Shown here in pieces: positions 18,138 to 28,214 of a stretch of 64,000 bases of DNA. The DNA comes from Psychrobacter sp. Choline-02u-9 (GTDB lineage Bacteria; Pseudomonadota; Gammaproteobacteria; Pseudomonadales; Moraxellaceae), in the NCBI RefSeq assembly GCF_002836505.1, contig NZ_PJBF01000056.1, positions 1-64,000 of the forward strand. The letters run 5' to 3'. Each line of letters opens with the position of its first letter. Position 1 is the stretch's first letter. The position numbers were made by a program, and so were the translations under genes. The notes under the pieces are model-generated. The model did no database searches and was not told the origin of the DNA. It saw nothing but the letters and a program-made list of their open reading frames with translations.

Positions 18138-18854
18138 ATGTCTCATGTAACACGCCCTCAAGACCCTACATTTTCATCTCATCAATTTATTCAACTGGCT
18201 CTCGACAACCAAGTGCTAAAGTTTGGTGAGTTTGTCCTAAAGTCTGGTCGTATCAGTCCGTACTTTTTTAATGCAGGCTTGCTTGCGACTGGTGAGATGT
18301 TGTCACTGCTAGCACGCGGCTATGCAGATGCCTTAGCTGAACAAATAAGTGCGGCAAATAATGGCGGTAATGAGCAAGAACTGGTTATCTTTGGTGCGGC
18401 TTATAAAGGCATTCCTTTTGTCGCAGCGACGGCGCAAGCGTTATGGCTACATCATGGCATCAATGCCAAATGGGGCTATAACCGTAAAGAAGCCAAAACT
18501 CACGGCGAAGGCGGCAATTTGGTCGGTGCTGACGTAACTGGCAAGGCCGTTTGGGTGCTCGACGATGTCATCACAGCGGGTACAGCCATGCGCGAAGTGG
18601 TCGATATTTTAGAGCAAGCAGGCGCAAGCGTTGCTGGTATTCTCGTCGCACTTGATCGTAAAGAAAAAGGTCAAGCAGATCACTCTGCTATTCAAGAGCT
18701 TGCCGCGACACTAGAAGTGCCCGTACGTGCATTGGTTGATATTGATGACTTGATCAGTTATTTGGCCGATGACCATGGTGCACGAAACGGCCAGCATAAA
18801 GACGCGACCCAGTTAGCCAAAATGCAACACTACCGTGAGCAGTACGGCGTATAG
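18138..18854 (+). CDS. pyrE: Orotate phosphoribosyltransferase
   Basis: Transfers phosphoribosyl from PRPP to orotate to make OMP in pyrimidine synthesis. The 238-aa product has the type I PRTase PRPP loop VWVLDDVITAGTAMRE (about residues 135-150), the FGAAYKGIPFVAA block and an N-terminal LKFGEFVLKSGRISPYFFNAGL, which is typical of PyrE. The reading frame opens earlier and overlaps the preceding gene, but the ATG at 18138 has TAGGAA just upstream and gives the usual length, so it was chosen. The enzyme works as a dimer with conserved Lys residues; these were not checked one by one. Confidence 0.95.
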   Translation: MSHVTRPQDPTFSSHQFIQLALDNQVLKFGEFVLKSGRISPYFFNAGLLATGEMLSLLARGYADALAEQISAANNGGNEQELVIFGAAYKGIPFVAATAQALWLHHGINAKWGYNRKEAKTHGEGGNLVGADVTGKAVWVLDDVITAGTAMREVVDILEQAGASVAGILVALDRKEKGQADHSAIQELAATLEVPVRALVDIDDLISYLADDHGARNGQHKDATQLAKMQHYREQYGV

Positions 18855-18919
18855 TTGGGCACTGATGTTGTTTAGTAGGTGTGTTTCATATTAATAATAT
18901 AACGTAAGTGAGTTTTATC

Positions 18920-19891
18920 ATGAGCCAACAAAAACAAGAAAAGTCGCTAAAAATACTCGTTATTATGGATCCTATCGAGCGGGTCAATTATAAAAAAGAC
19001 ACCAGTCTTGCTATGATGTGGGCCGCTCAAGACCGTGGCCATCAGCTCGGTTATTGTCAGATTCATGACCTGTGGTTGGACCGTGGTCAGTTGATGGTTG
19101 ATACGCAGCCACTGACAGTAAAGCGTGATCCTGCAGATTTCTATACATTGGGTGATAAAAGCACAGGGCCAGTCGCCGACTATGACGTGATTTTGATGCG
19201 CAAAGATCCACCGTTTGATATGCGCTTTATCTATGCCACTTATATGCTTGACCATGCCAAAGCAGCAGGCGTGCTCGTAGTCAATGACCCACAGGCGATT
19301 CGCGACTGCAATGAGAAGTTATTTGCGACGTGGTTTAGCGATTATATGAGCCCAACGATTGTGACTAGCAAACAAGCACACATTCGTAAGTTTATCGCTG
19401 AACAGCAGGACGTCATCGTCAAGCCACTAGATGGTATGGGCGGCACTGGTATCTTTCGTTTAACCGCTGATAGCCCAAACATCGGAGTGACGTTAGAGAT
19501 ACTGACTGAGCTTGAGACTTTGCCCATTATGGCGCAGCGTTATTTGCCAGAAATCAAAGAGGGCGATAAACGAGTATTGATCGTCGATGGAGTCGTGGTA
19601 GATTATAGTTTGGCTCGTATTCCAACCAAAGGCGAGACCCGTGGTAATCTAGCAGCTGGTGGTAGCGGTGTTGCCATGCCATTGACTGATATTGAACGTC
19701 AAGTAGCAGAAGTTGTGGCACCAATCGTCAAAGAAAAAGGCCTAATGTTCGTTGGTCTAGACTTGATCGGTGGACGTATCACTGAGATTAACGTTACTAG
19801 CCCAACATGCGTACGTGAGATTGATGACCAATGCGGTACAGATATCGCGACCGACTTTATCATGGCGATTGAGAATAAATTTACTGCGTAG
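18920..19891 (+). CDS. gshB: Glutathione synthetase
   Basis: ATP-grasp ligase adding Gly to gamma-Glu-Cys. The 323-aa product has an N-terminal substrate domain (MDPIERVNYKKDTSLAMM, with MRKDPPFDMRFIYATYML) and an ATP-grasp domain with VKPLDGMGGTGIFRL, the nucleotide and Mg-binding GLDLIGGRITEINVTSPT, and a closing CVREID. The upstream GTG at 18908 is in frame, but the ATG at 18920 gives the usual MSxQ-type start with AAGTGAG upstream. It precedes the cell-wall cluster, with a strong terminator about 115 bp downstream, so it is probably a separate unit. Glutathione also gates Kef-type antiporters such as the one at 44-46 kb. Confidence 0.96.
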   Translation: MSQQKQEKSLKILVIMDPIERVNYKKDTSLAMMWAAQDRGHQLGYCQIHDLWLDRGQLMVDTQPLTVKRDPADFYTLGDKSTGPVADYDVILMRKDPPFDMRFIYATYMLDHAKAAGVLVVNDPQAIRDCNEKLFATWFSDYMSPTIVTSKQAHIRKFIAEQQDVIVKPLDGMGGTGIFRLTADSPNIGVTLEILTELETLPIMAQRYLPEIKEGDKRVLIVDGVVVDYSLARIPTKGETRGNLAAGGSGVAMPLTDIERQVAEVVAPIVKEKGLMFVGLDLIGGRITEINVTSPTCVREIDDQCGTDIATDFIMAIENKFTA

Positions 19892-20007
19892 CTTTAGCTA
19901 TACTCAGGAAAGTTTTGAGTTCAGGAATATTTTGACTACGTAAAACCCATATTTTGAGGTATTGTTAGTCATTGGATTTTCTTATCGTTTACTAGTATTA
20001 CACGACG

Positions 20008-20048
20008 CCAAGCTATGACCGATCATGGCTTGGATTTTTGTTATTTTT
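20008..20048 (+). terminator. Terminator downstream of gshB
   Basis: CCAAGCTATGA (20008-20018) pairs with TCATGGCTTGG (20023-20033) around CCGA (one G-U pair), followed by ATTTTTGTTATTTTT. Confidence 0.85.
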
Positions 20049-20187
20049 GCTGCATAAAGTACTGTATATAAGACAATGATTTCCTCTATACTATGCGGGC
20101 TTTGGCTAGGTCATTATTTTTCATAATTGTCACTGCAGCAGTGAGATAAACCCTTCATATAAATAAAGTAAAGATAGGCAGGCGTTC

Positions 20188-21273
20188 ATGAAAACACCGC
20201 ATATATTGATGATGGCAGCTGGTACGGGCGGGCATGTTTTTCCAGCGCTTGCAGTGAGCGACGAGCTGACCCAGCGCGGTGCGGTGATTCATTGGTTGGG
20301 AACGCCAAACGGTATGGAAAATGGTTTGGTTGAGCCGACAGGTTATCCCTTTCATGCTATTAATATGCAAGGGCTTCGTGGCAAAGGTGTTGGTCGATTA
20401 TTGAAGCTACCAATGACTCTGCTAGCTGCGACGATGGCAGCCGTAAAAGTGATTCGCAGTAATCAGATTGACGTGGTCGTTGGGTTCGGTGGTTATGTCA
20501 CTGCACCTGGCGGTATCGCTGCGCGTATGACTAATACGCCTTTGATTATCCATGAGCAAAATGCCATCGCTGGCATGAGTAACCGCTACCTATCTAAACT
20601 GTCGACCAAAACCTTACAAGCGTTTGAAAATACCTTTGCCGATAGTCAGCAAGATGCCAAGCTTGAGACAGTGGGCAATCCTGTACGTAATGCCATTACT
20701 GGTGTCGCAGAGCCAACCATACGCTACGATGTAAATGACAGTTCACCACTTAAACTGTTGGTAGTCGGCGGTTCACTTGGCGCTCAGGTATTAAATGATA
20801 CAGTACCAAAAGCATTAGCATTACTAGATCAACCATTTGAAGTCCTACACCAGTGTGGACGCAACAATGAAGCAGCCACGCAAGCAGCTTATAGCGCACA
20901 AAACCTAAACAACCATCAGTTTACTGTACAGCCCTTTATCAATGATATGGCTGCAGCTTATAACTGGGCAGACATCATTGTTTGCCGCGCAGGTGCATTG
21001 ACCGTGACCGAGATTCAAAACGTCGGCATCGCCGCTATTTTTGTACCACTACCGCATGCAGTGGATGATCATCAGACGGCTAATGCGCGCACGTTGACCT
21101 CTCATGATGCTGCAGTTTTATTGCCACAGTCAGAGCTAACTGCCAAAAGTCTCAGTGACGAGCTTGGCGTACTCAATCGAGAGAAGTGCTTGGCAATGGC
21201 TAAAAAAGGCCATGCATTGGCCAACCGTAGTGCGAGTAAGCAAGTTGCTGACATCATTTGGCAAGCGCTATAG
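20188..21273 (+). CDS. murG: UDP-GlcNAc:undecaprenyl-PP-MurNAc-pentapeptide GlcNAc transferase
   Basis: GT28 enzyme on the inner face of the membrane that adds GlcNAc to lipid I, forming lipid II, the substrate of MurJ. The 361-aa product has the N-terminal glycine loop MMAAGTGGHVFPALAVSDEL (about residues 8-27), VVGFGGYVTAPGGIAA, the acceptor-side HEQNAIAGMSNR, and the UDP-GlcNAc-binding PLPHAVDDHQTANA with its family-typical Gln/Asn. It starts the mur/fts cluster, 66 bp before murC. No ftsW precedes it; gshB does, so the cluster lacks its usual mraY-murD-ftsW front part here. Confidence 0.97.
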   Translation: MKTPHILMMAAGTGGHVFPALAVSDELTQRGAVIHWLGTPNGMENGLVEPTGYPFHAINMQGLRGKGVGRLLKLPMTLLAATMAAVKVIRSNQIDVVVGFGGYVTAPGGIAARMTNTPLIIHEQNAIAGMSNRYLSKLSTKTLQAFENTFADSQQDAKLETVGNPVRNAITGVAEPTIRYDVNDSSPLKLLVVGGSLGAQVLNDTVPKALALLDQPFEVLHQCGRNNEAATQAAYSAQNLNNHQFTVQPFINDMAAAYNWADIIVCRAGALTVTEIQNVGIAAIFVPLPHAVDDHQTANARTLTSHDAAVLLPQSELTAKSLSDELGVLNREKCLAMAKKGHALANRSASKQVADIIWQAL

Positions 21274-21339
21274 TCTGTCGCTCATACCCCTTATTTGAAT
21301 TTACTAAGTTTTATTGACCTTTAATAAAGAGAGATCCTT

Positions 21340-22779
21340 ATGCCTACCTCTGCGAAAGCTCTACCTAAGCGTTTGATTGAAATACCAGAAATGCGCCGCA
21401 TTCAGCATTTGCATTTTATCGGTATTGGTGGCTCAGGCATGTGCGGTATCGCTGAGGTGATGAACAATCAAGGCTATCAGGTCAGTGGTTCTGACATCGC
21501 AGAAAGCTTGGTGACTAAGCGTCTCCAGCAAATTGGTATTGAGATATCGATTGGCCATGACTCTAAAAATATTGCCAATGCTGACGTCATAGTTGTTTCA
21601 TCAGCGATTGATCGTAGCAATCCTGAGGTAAAAGCAGCACTTGAAGCTCGTCTGCCAGTGGTACGCCGCGCCGATATGCTTGGTGAGCTAATGCGCTATC
21701 GTCATGGTATCGCGGTTGCTGGCGCGCATGGCAAAACGACAACGACGAGTTTGCTCACCACAATGATGGCAGAGGGACAGCTAGATCCTACTTATGTCAT
21801 TGGCGGTAAGTTAAATGCGTCAGGCAAAAATGCGGCATTGGGTAGCAGCCGTTTCTTGGTAGCAGAGGCTGATGAGTCTGATGCATCGTTCTTGTCATTG
21901 CATCCGATGGCGGCGATTGTGACCAACATCGACCAAGACCATATGGAAACCTACGAGAACAGCTTTGATAAATTAAAAGCCGCCTATATCCAGTTTCTAC
22001 AAAATATGCCGTTTTACGGTTTGGCAGTGGTCTGCGGTGACGACCCTGAACTATATGCAATGATCGATGATATCGGTCGTCCAGTGTTGACCTTTGGTCT
22101 AGAGCCGTTCAATGATGTGCAAGCTGTAGACTTGGTAACGGAAGGAACCAAAACTCATTTTACCGTACTGCGCCGTGACCGTGAGCCATTACGCCTAACG
22201 TTGAACATCCCTGGTACACATAATGTCTATAACGCTCTTGCTGCTATTACGATGGCGACCGATGAAGGCGTTGATGATGCAGCGATTGAGCGTGCCTTGC
22301 AGAAATTTGAAGGCGTGGGTCGTCGTTTTGAGCAGCACGCTTCTGTCGATATCGATGATGGTAATGTCTTATTGATTGATGATTATGGTCATCATCCAAA
22401 AGAAGTCGATGCGACCATCAAAGCCGCTCGTCAAAGCTTCCCTGATCGTCGTTTAGTGATGCTATTTCAGCCACATCGTTACAGCCGTACCCGTGATTGC
22501 TACGATGATTTTGTAGAAGTGCTATCGAGCGTTGATGAGCTATTATTATTAGATGTTTATTCAGCAGGGGAGAGTCCGATTACGGGCGCTGATACCAAGT
22601 CACTAGCGCGTAGTATCCGTTTGCGCGGTGAAGTTGAACCGACTATTATTGATAAAGACAATCTTGCACCTGTCATGCAGCGTTTATTGAAAGCCAACGA
22701 CATGCTGATTACCCAAGGCGCTGGTAATGTCGGGCAGATTGCTATCGATTTGGCTGCCAATAACCTTTATATTAAGTAA
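21340..22779 (+). CDS. murC: UDP-N-acetylmuramate--L-alanine ligase
   Basis: ATP-dependent addition of L-Ala to UDP-MurNAc, the first peptide step of peptidoglycan synthesis. At 479 aa it is normal length. It has the N-terminal Rossmann-like [15 protein letters not shown] (about residues 25-39), the ATP P-loop [23 protein letters not shown], the central [10 protein letters not shown], and the [13 protein letters not shown] block of the Mur ligase C-terminal domain. It lies 66 bp after murG and 23 bp before ddl, so the three almost certainly share a transcript. Confidence 0.97.
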   Translation: MPTSAKALPKRLIEIPEMRRIQHLHFIGIGGSGMCGIAEVMNNQGYQVSGSDIAESLVTKRLQQIGIEISIGHDSKNIANADVIVVSSAIDRSNPEVKAALEARLPVVRRADMLGELMRYRHGIAVAGAHGKTTTTSLLTTMMAEGQLDPTYVIGGKLNASGKNAALGSSRFLVAEADESDASFLSLHPMAAIVTNIDQDHMETYENSFDKLKAAYIQFLQNMPFYGLAVVCGDDPELYAMIDDIGRPVLTFGLEPFNDVQAVDLVTEGTKTHFTVLRRDREPLRLTLNIPGTHNVYNALAAITMATDEGVDDAAIERALQKFEGVGRRFEQHASVDIDDGNVLLIDDYGHHPKEVDATIKAARQSFPDRRLVMLFQPHRYSRTRDCYDDFVEVLSSVDELLLLDVYSAGESPITGADTKSLARSIRLRGEVEPTIIDKDNLAPVMQRLLKANDMLITQGAGNVGQIAIDLAANNLYIK

Positions 22780-22802
22780 GCTAAAATTTAGGGATGATCC
22801 TC

Positions 22803-23795
22803 ATGACAACTGATAATAAAGACAATAATAGCATTCAAAATACAGCTACCAATGATACATCTGTAGACACGACGACTCATGTAAAAGATGCCAGTCAGTT
22901 TGGCAAAGTAGCCGTTATTTATGGTGGCAGTAGCAATGAGCGCAGCGTGTCTTTAGACAGTGGTGCGGCAGTATTACAAGCGCTCCAAAACCAAGGCGTT
23001 GATGCCACTCATTTTGATCCAAAGCATCAAGACATTACTGAGCTACGCAAATTCGACCGCGTGTTTAATGTGTTGCATGGTCGTGGCGGCGAAGATGGCT
23101 TGTTGCAAGGCGTATTACAGTGGTTTGATATACCGCAAACTGGTTCAGGGATTCTAGCGTCTGCACTAGGTATGGACAAAGTACGTACCAAACAACTGTG
23201 GCAAGGTTGCGGCTTATCAACTGCACCATTTGCATTATTGACGGCTGATACTGACTGGCAGCAAGTGGTTAACATGCTAGGTTTGCCACTTATCATTAAA
23301 CCAGTTCATGAAGGTTCAAGCATTGGCATGACTAAGGTTAATCATCTTGATGAGCTGCCTGCCGCTTATGCAACTGCAGTGGAATGTGGTGATGCGGTAA
23401 TGGCTGAGCGCTGGATTACAGGTCGCGAATTTACGATTGTTATTATCGATGACGAAGCCTATCCAGTTATTCGCCTTGAGCCTGCCGACATTACTAACTT
23501 CTATGATTTTGAAGCCAAGTATAATCGTAACGATACCAGTTATTACATTCCCTGTGGATTGAGCGCTGCTGATGAAAAGCACCTGCAAGATTTAAGCCTT
23601 GCAGCATTTCGTGCAGTAGATGCAAAAGGCTGGGGGCGTATTGACGCTATGCAAGACGAAGCAGGCAATTTTTGGTTGCTCGAAATCAATACCGTACCAG
23701 GTATGACCAGTCACAGTTTGGTGCCGATGGCGGCCAAAGCTCGTGGATTAGATTTTGATGCACTATGCTGGCACATTTTGGCACAAACGCTATAA
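22803..23795 (+). CDS. ddl: D-alanine--D-alanine ligase
   Basis: ATP-grasp enzyme making the D-Ala-D-Ala that ends the stem peptide. The 330-aa product has an N-terminal low-complexity Asn/Asp/Thr stretch of about 25 residues, VIYGGSSNERSVSLDSG (substrate Glu/Ser), VLHGRGGEDGLLQG, ATP-grasp IKPVHEGSSIGMTKV, and the closing LEINTVPGMTSHSL. The ATG at 22803 is preferred over the ATG at 22794, because AGGG lies 9 nt upstream of it and only directly against the first. It is the last of the murG-murC-ddl block; a 377-bp gap then separates it from ftsQ. Confidence 0.96.
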   Translation: MTTDNKDNNSIQNTATNDTSVDTTTHVKDASQFGKVAVIYGGSSNERSVSLDSGAAVLQALQNQGVDATHFDPKHQDITELRKFDRVFNVLHGRGGEDGLLQGVLQWFDIPQTGSGILASALGMDKVRTKQLWQGCGLSTAPFALLTADTDWQQVVNMLGLPLIIKPVHEGSSIGMTKVNHLDELPAAYATAVECGDAVMAERWITGREFTIVIIDDEAYPVIRLEPADITNFYDFEAKYNRNDTSYYIPCGLSAADEKHLQDLSLAAFRAVDAKGWGRIDAMQDEAGNFWLLEINTVPGMTSHSLVPMAAKARGLDFDALCWHILAQTL

Positions 23796-24172
23796 CTGTC
23801 AAATCAACTAAATTGAGCAGATAGTGATGACTCTTTGTGTCACTAGAGCTGCTATACCACAGCTTCATGTAAACTTGTGTAAATTCGCTGCTGCTAGTCA
23901 GTGTTTGGCTATTGTTTAACAATAAAATACGTTAATATTGTAAGAATAGGTCTATTTCGGTGATATTTATGTTGTTTTGTGAATACAACTGATAACTTAT
24001 TCATAATTTAAGAAAAATGTTACGTTTAAATCAACGTAATCGCTGTATATAAGCTATATTTTTAATAAAATTTGATAACATATCGACTTAATAAGCTTCT
24101 GCCAAAAATACGCAGATTTATATCAATAAATAGCATGATCAGTTTTATGCAAATATAGGGACAAAGGTCGTT
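23796..24172. other. 377-bp gap between ddl and ftsQ
   Basis: Long for this cluster, where ddl and ftsQ usually abut. It holds the inverted repeat at 24020-24039, a bulged hairpin at 23816-23853 without a U-run, and AT-rich sequence. It probably carries the promoter of ftsQAZ, but no clear -35/-10 pair was assigned. Confidence 0.5.
24020..24039. promoter_or_regulatory. Inverted repeat upstream of ftsQ (possible operator)
   Basis: Perfect 7-bp arms TTACGTT (24020-24026)/AACGTAA (24033-24039) with a 6-nt spacer, followed by a TATATAAGC stretch that could be a -10 region. The binding protein is unknown. Confidence 0.35.
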
Positions 24173-24961
24173 ATGGCTCAAACTGTCAACGAGGTAACTG
24201 ACTTGATGAGTGATAAAGCCGGTCGCCCAAAATCTAAGATCCAAATACCGGCAACGGTAAAGTATCTATTTATGATACTGGTCTTAGGTTTGCTAGTGCT
24301 AATATTAATGATGGGCGGCAAAGCGTTACGTGATGCACCGCCAGCAAATATTTATGTCAGTAATCAAGGTTTGTCTGCTGCTCAATATCGCTCATTGCAA
24401 GATGTGATGGAACAACAACAAGTAAGTAGCTTCTTTACTTCTGATTTGCAAGCATTGCGCGACATCACGATGGGCTTAGCTTGGGTAGACCAAGTGAGTA
24501 TCTCTCGTGATTGGCAACGCGGCATCGTCATCAATGCATTACCCAAGCAAGCAGTTGCTAATTTTGGTACAGAACGTTTGGTCGATGCAAAAGGCGCTGT
24601 ATTTGTTCCTGCTGATAGTAGAGATTTAACACAAGAACGTTTTGCGACCTTACAGGGTGAGATGTCTCAAGCGCCAGTTATTATGCAACAAATGCAGCAG
24701 GTCAATGATTGGTATGCACCGCTTGGTATGCAGGTCGAAGATATCATTCTGTCACCGAGAATGACTTGGCTAATCCGCTTTGACAATGGATTACGTGTGA
24801 TTGTAGACAATGAAAATACGGCGCAAAAACTACTGAATTTAAGCCAGCTGCTTGGCAATCAGTTAAGTACGCGTCGAAATGAAATACAGTCTGTAGATTT
24901 ACGATATAAAAATGGCTTTACCATCGCTTGGAACGTGACACAGAGTGCTGAATCAGAATAG
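24173..24961 (+). CDS. ftsQ: Cell division protein FtsQ
   Basis: Bitopic inner-membrane protein of the divisome that recruits FtsB/FtsL. The 262-aa product has a hydrophilic N-terminal tail (1-28), one transmembrane helix (about 29-53, YLFMILVLGLLVLILMMGG), then a POTRA-like domain starting near residue 60 (IYVSNQGLSAAQYRSLQDV) and the FtsQ domain with WVDQVSISRDWQRGIVINALP and AVANFG. AAAGGTCGTT is its ribosome site. It precedes ftsA by 165 bp, an unusually wide gap for FtsQ-FtsA. Confidence 0.92.
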   Translation: MAQTVNEVTDLMSDKAGRPKSKIQIPATVKYLFMILVLGLLVLILMMGGKALRDAPPANIYVSNQGLSAAQYRSLQDVMEQQQVSSFFTSDLQALRDITMGLAWVDQVSISRDWQRGIVINALPKQAVANFGTERLVDAKGAVFVPADSRDLTQERFATLQGEMSQAPVIMQQMQQVNDWYAPLGMQVEDIILSPRMTWLIRFDNGLRVIVDNENTAQKLLNLSQLLGNQLSTRRNEIQSVDLRYKNGFTIAWNVTQSAESE

Positions 24962-25125
24962 CCTAAGTAAGCACTACATCTATAGATAACCGATGTGGTC
25001 TAATACGGTTTATTTAGTTTGAAGAAAATATATACAACATCATAGCGTATTAGTAACGCTTTTTTTAATGATTTAATAGAAGAGCATCACTTGCTCTTCT
25101 ATTTAGCGATAATTTGTCTGGTACC

Positions 25126-26418
25126 ATGAAAAATAATGAAAATCTGGTTGTTGTCCATCTAAGTGCCACGGCAGTATATGTCGTCATAGGCAATGTTGTC
25201 TCTGCAAAAGACATTCGTATTTTGGGCGTAGGACAAGTTAAAAACAGCGATTTTTATCAAGGTCAAATAAAGCATCGTGAACGTCTGCAAGGTGCTATCA
25301 AACAAGCTATCCAAGAAGCAGAAGACACCGCTAACTGCCGTGTACATAGTGTTTGGTTAACGCTTGCGACCCCTGAGCTATCTAGCAAAAACAGTGCTGG
25401 AGAGGTCAAAGTAGAAGATGAAGTTGTACGTGCCAAAGACATGGTACAAGCATTGGCCAATGCAAAGTCGCGTGATTTATCATCTGACTATTATTTGATG
25501 CATTGCTGTCAGCAAGGTATTTATGTCGATGAGCAAGACTTTATGGTGGATGATGTCATCGAAATGATGGCACACAATATCACCGTGATGTACCACATGA
25601 TGATGATGCCTGTTGCCAGCCGTCAGAATATCCAAAAACTATTGCAAAGTTGTGACGTCGGCATTGATCATATTGTTTTTGATGCAGTGACCAGTGCTGA
25701 GTATAGTTTGATGACTGAGGAACGCCAGCAAGGCGTTTGCTTAGTAGATATCGGTGCTAGTACGACCAGCATTTGTGTGTATAAAGAGAATAAGTTGATT
25801 TTTACACACTGTATAGCAACAGGCAGTCATGAAGTGACAATGGATATTTCAGCTGATTTTGGTATTTCCATGATTGAAGCTGAAAAGCTGAAGAAGTCTC
25901 ATGGTACAGCTGATGTTAATAGTGTCGATCCAAGCGCCTTCTTTTTATTCAAGCCTCAAGGCTCGGGCGACGAAATTAATATTGGTATCTATAACTTGGC
26001 ACGTATTATTGAAGCTCGTTACGTTCAGATATTTACTGAAGTAGCGCGTCAATTACACGAAGCAGGTTTGATAGGCTATATCGATAAAGGGATTGTGTTG
26101 ACTGGCGGCGGTAGTACGATTAAAGGTATGATACCCTTTGCCAAAAAGCTACTAAAAATGCCTGTCGTACTGACCAATACTCATCCTGCTATCAGTGCTT
26201 ATAATCATTTTGATAATGATGAGTCGTTTAAGCTATTAAATAGTCAAGTGAATGACCGTGCTTATCAGACGGCTTTTGGCACATTGTTATATAGTCAGAG
26301 CGAGCAATTCCGCCGTAGCGAAAAAAGTGAACCTGAAGCGATTCAAAACAATCGAGTATCAGGCGTATTTCGGAGTGCGGGTCAACGGTTTGCAAATGTT
26401 TTAAAGAAAATACTATAG
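25126..26418 (+). CDS. ftsA: Cell division protein FtsA
   Basis: Actin-like ATPase that tethers FtsZ to the membrane. The 430-aa product has the phosphate loops and the 1C domain. The LVDIGASTTSICVY block (about residues 206-219) and GIVLTGGGSTIKGM (about 322-335) are the ATP-binding motifs. The C-terminal RSAGQRFANVLKKIL is the amphipathic membrane-targeting helix. The ATG at 25126 was chosen over the in-frame TTG at 25114, although no strong ribosome site is visible for either. It is followed by a 267-bp gap to ftsZ, wider than in E. coli. Confidence 0.95.
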   Translation: MKNNENLVVVHLSATAVYVVIGNVVSAKDIRILGVGQVKNSDFYQGQIKHRERLQGAIKQAIQEAEDTANCRVHSVWLTLATPELSSKNSAGEVKVEDEVVRAKDMVQALANAKSRDLSSDYYLMHCCQQGIYVDEQDFMVDDVIEMMAHNITVMYHMMMMPVASRQNIQKLLQSCDVGIDHIVFDAVTSAEYSLMTEERQQGVCLVDIGASTTSICVYKENKLIFTHCIATGSHEVTMDISADFGISMIEAEKLKKSHGTADVNSVDPSAFFLFKPQGSGDEINIGIYNLARIIEARYVQIFTEVARQLHEAGLIGYIDKGIVLTGGGSTIKGMIPFAKKLLKMPVVLTNTHPAISAYNHFDNDESFKLLNSQVNDRAYQTAFGTLLYSQSEQFRRSEKSEPEAIQNNRVSGVFRSAGQRFANVLKKIL

Positions 26419-26685
26419 ATTCGTTTAACCTCATATCTAGAGCATCCATACATTATGGAATGTCTCTAAGTTAGTTAAGCAAAAAAAATAGAGCAATATT
26501 GCGAATAAATTAGTTTTAAAAATAAAGTATTAAGTGATAATGACATATTATTGTCTATACTGATCGATTTTAGCCATACCCTGTTTTATTTAAATACATT
26601 TATATATAGTATGTCGATAGCGCGCCACATGAGTGCGTTACTATGTATCGACTTACACGCTATCTGCAACTGGAGAATCTTTTTT

Positions 26686-27891
26686 ATGTCAAAATACACC
26701 ATGCCAGATGATAATCAGCTTCAAAACAATGGCCAAGCAAGCTTCACTGTATTCGGTGTTGGTGGCGGCGGCGGTAATGCAGTTGAACATATGGTACAGC
26801 AAGGCATCAGAGGCGTAACGTTCGTTTGTGCCAATACAGATAAACAAGCGCTAGATCGTCTTACTGCACCGCACAAACTGCAACTGGGTGCAAAAACGAA
26901 CCGTGGTCTAGGGGCAGGCGCAAATCCAGAAGTGGGTCGTGAAGCAGCAGAGAGCGAAGAAGAAGCGATTCGTGCATTGCTTGAGCACTCAGATATGGTG
27001 TTTATCACTGCTGGTATGGGCGGCGGTACTGGTACAGGCGCAGCGCCAGTTGTTGCTCGTATTGCGAAAGAAATGGAAGTGCTGACCGTTGCGGTTGTGA
27101 CCACACCATTCAAATTCGAAGGTGGTAAGCGTATCAAAGCTGCTAAAGCAGGTATTGAGCAGCTGACTAACTTTGTCGACTCAATTATCACGATTCCAAA
27201 TGATAAGTTGATGAGTGTATACGGCAACATCTCTATGCAAGATGCTTTCAAAAAAGCGGATGATGTATTGCTGCATGCTGTTCAAGGTATTGCGGAAACC
27301 ATCGCTAGCGAAGGTATGATCAATATTGACTTTAACGATATCCGTACGGCGATGACTGCGAAAGGTCATGCGATGATGGGTATTGGCCGTGCCAGCGGTG
27401 ATGATCGTGCACGTCAAGCGACTGAAAAAGCCATCAGATCACCACTACTTGATGATTTGCGTTTAGAAAATGCAAAAGGTCTACTGGTTAACGTTATTTC
27501 TTCAGAGTCATTGTCACTAGATGAAATGAGCAAAATCAGTGCAATAGTCGAAGAAATTACTGATATTGACGACGCTCATATTTTCTACGGTTCTGTGATT
27601 GATGAAAAAATGGGTGACGACTTACATGTAACTGTCATCGCAACTGGCTTAACGTTAGATGAAAACGCAGGTCAAGAGCCAGAAGTAGTAGAGCAGCCAG
27701 TACCTTCTGTTAATAGCACGCAACCTGTCGATCCTAATGTGCATACCAGCGCTTTAAACAGTCAGAAGCAGTCTCAAGCTCAGCAGTATCAAGATAGCGT
27801 TGCACGTCCTAGTGCAAGTGCACCTCAAGAGCAGCCTAAGACGAAAACAAACAGTATTCAGGACTATTTAAAGCGTCAACAGAATAAATAG
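26686..27891 (+). CDS. ftsZ: Cell division GTPase FtsZ
   Basis: Tubulin-like GTPase that forms the Z-ring. At 401 aa it has the tubulin signature GGGTGTG within GMGGGTGTGAAPVVA, the N-terminal FGVGGGGGNAVEHM, NTDKQAL and the T7-loop region NIDFNDIRTAM. A Gln/Pro/Ser-rich linker (about 315-380) leads to the conserved C-terminal peptide, seen as NSIQDYLKRQQ, a variant of the usual D/E-IPxFLR/KKQ tail. The ATG at 26686 has TGGAGAATC upstream; the open frame runs 45 codons further up but without a comparable ribosome site. A strong terminator follows at 27922. Confidence 0.97.
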   Translation: MSKYTMPDDNQLQNNGQASFTVFGVGGGGGNAVEHMVQQGIRGVTFVCANTDKQALDRLTAPHKLQLGAKTNRGLGAGANPEVGREAAESEEEAIRALLEHSDMVFITAGMGGGTGTGAAPVVARIAKEMEVLTVAVVTTPFKFEGGKRIKAAKAGIEQLTNFVDSIITIPNDKLMSVYGNISMQDAFKKADDVLLHAVQGIAETIASEGMINIDFNDIRTAMTAKGHAMMGIGRASGDDRARQATEKAIRSPLLDDLRLENAKGLLVNVISSESLSLDEMSKISAIVEEITDIDDAHIFYGSVIDEKMGDDLHVTVIATGLTLDENAGQEPEVVEQPVPSVNSTQPVDPNVHTSALNSQKQSQAQQYQDSVARPSASAPQEQPKTKTNSIQDYLKRQQNK

Positions 27892-27921
27892 TAATTCTAA
27901 TTTACTGTAAGTAAGAAAGAG

Positions 27922-27946
27922 CCAGCGTTTCAACGCTGGTTTTTTT
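27922..27946 (+). terminator. ftsZ terminator
   Basis: CCAGCGT (27922-27928)/ACGCTGG (27933-27939) with a TTCA loop, followed by seven T. Confidence 0.9.
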
Positions 27947-28214
27947 GTGTTTAAAGAAAGATGAACCGTTTCTATAAGAAAAGTCATGACAGTTTTCTAT
28001 GTAATCTATATGTATATGACTGTCGAAAATTATGTGAGTCTCACTTTTTTATAGCATTAGATAGACCATATAAAGTAAAAATCAGCAATAGGAAGTTGAC
28101 GATAAGTGTTATCAATCAAGGAGATAAGAAAATTAGCGCTTTTTATATATAGCGAATAAGGGGTCGGTAATGGTACACTATGTCAATTGTAACAAAATAT
28201 GTGAGAAGACAACC

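Noticed and set aside
23816..23853. Terminator after ddl
   Set aside because: The hairpin has bulges and no U-run.
27961..28152. 63-aa reading frame between ftsZ and lpxC
   Set aside because: It starts right after the ftsZ terminator, has no ribosome site, an odd Cys/Phe/Lys composition and no recognisable family; more likely leader sequence of lpxC.
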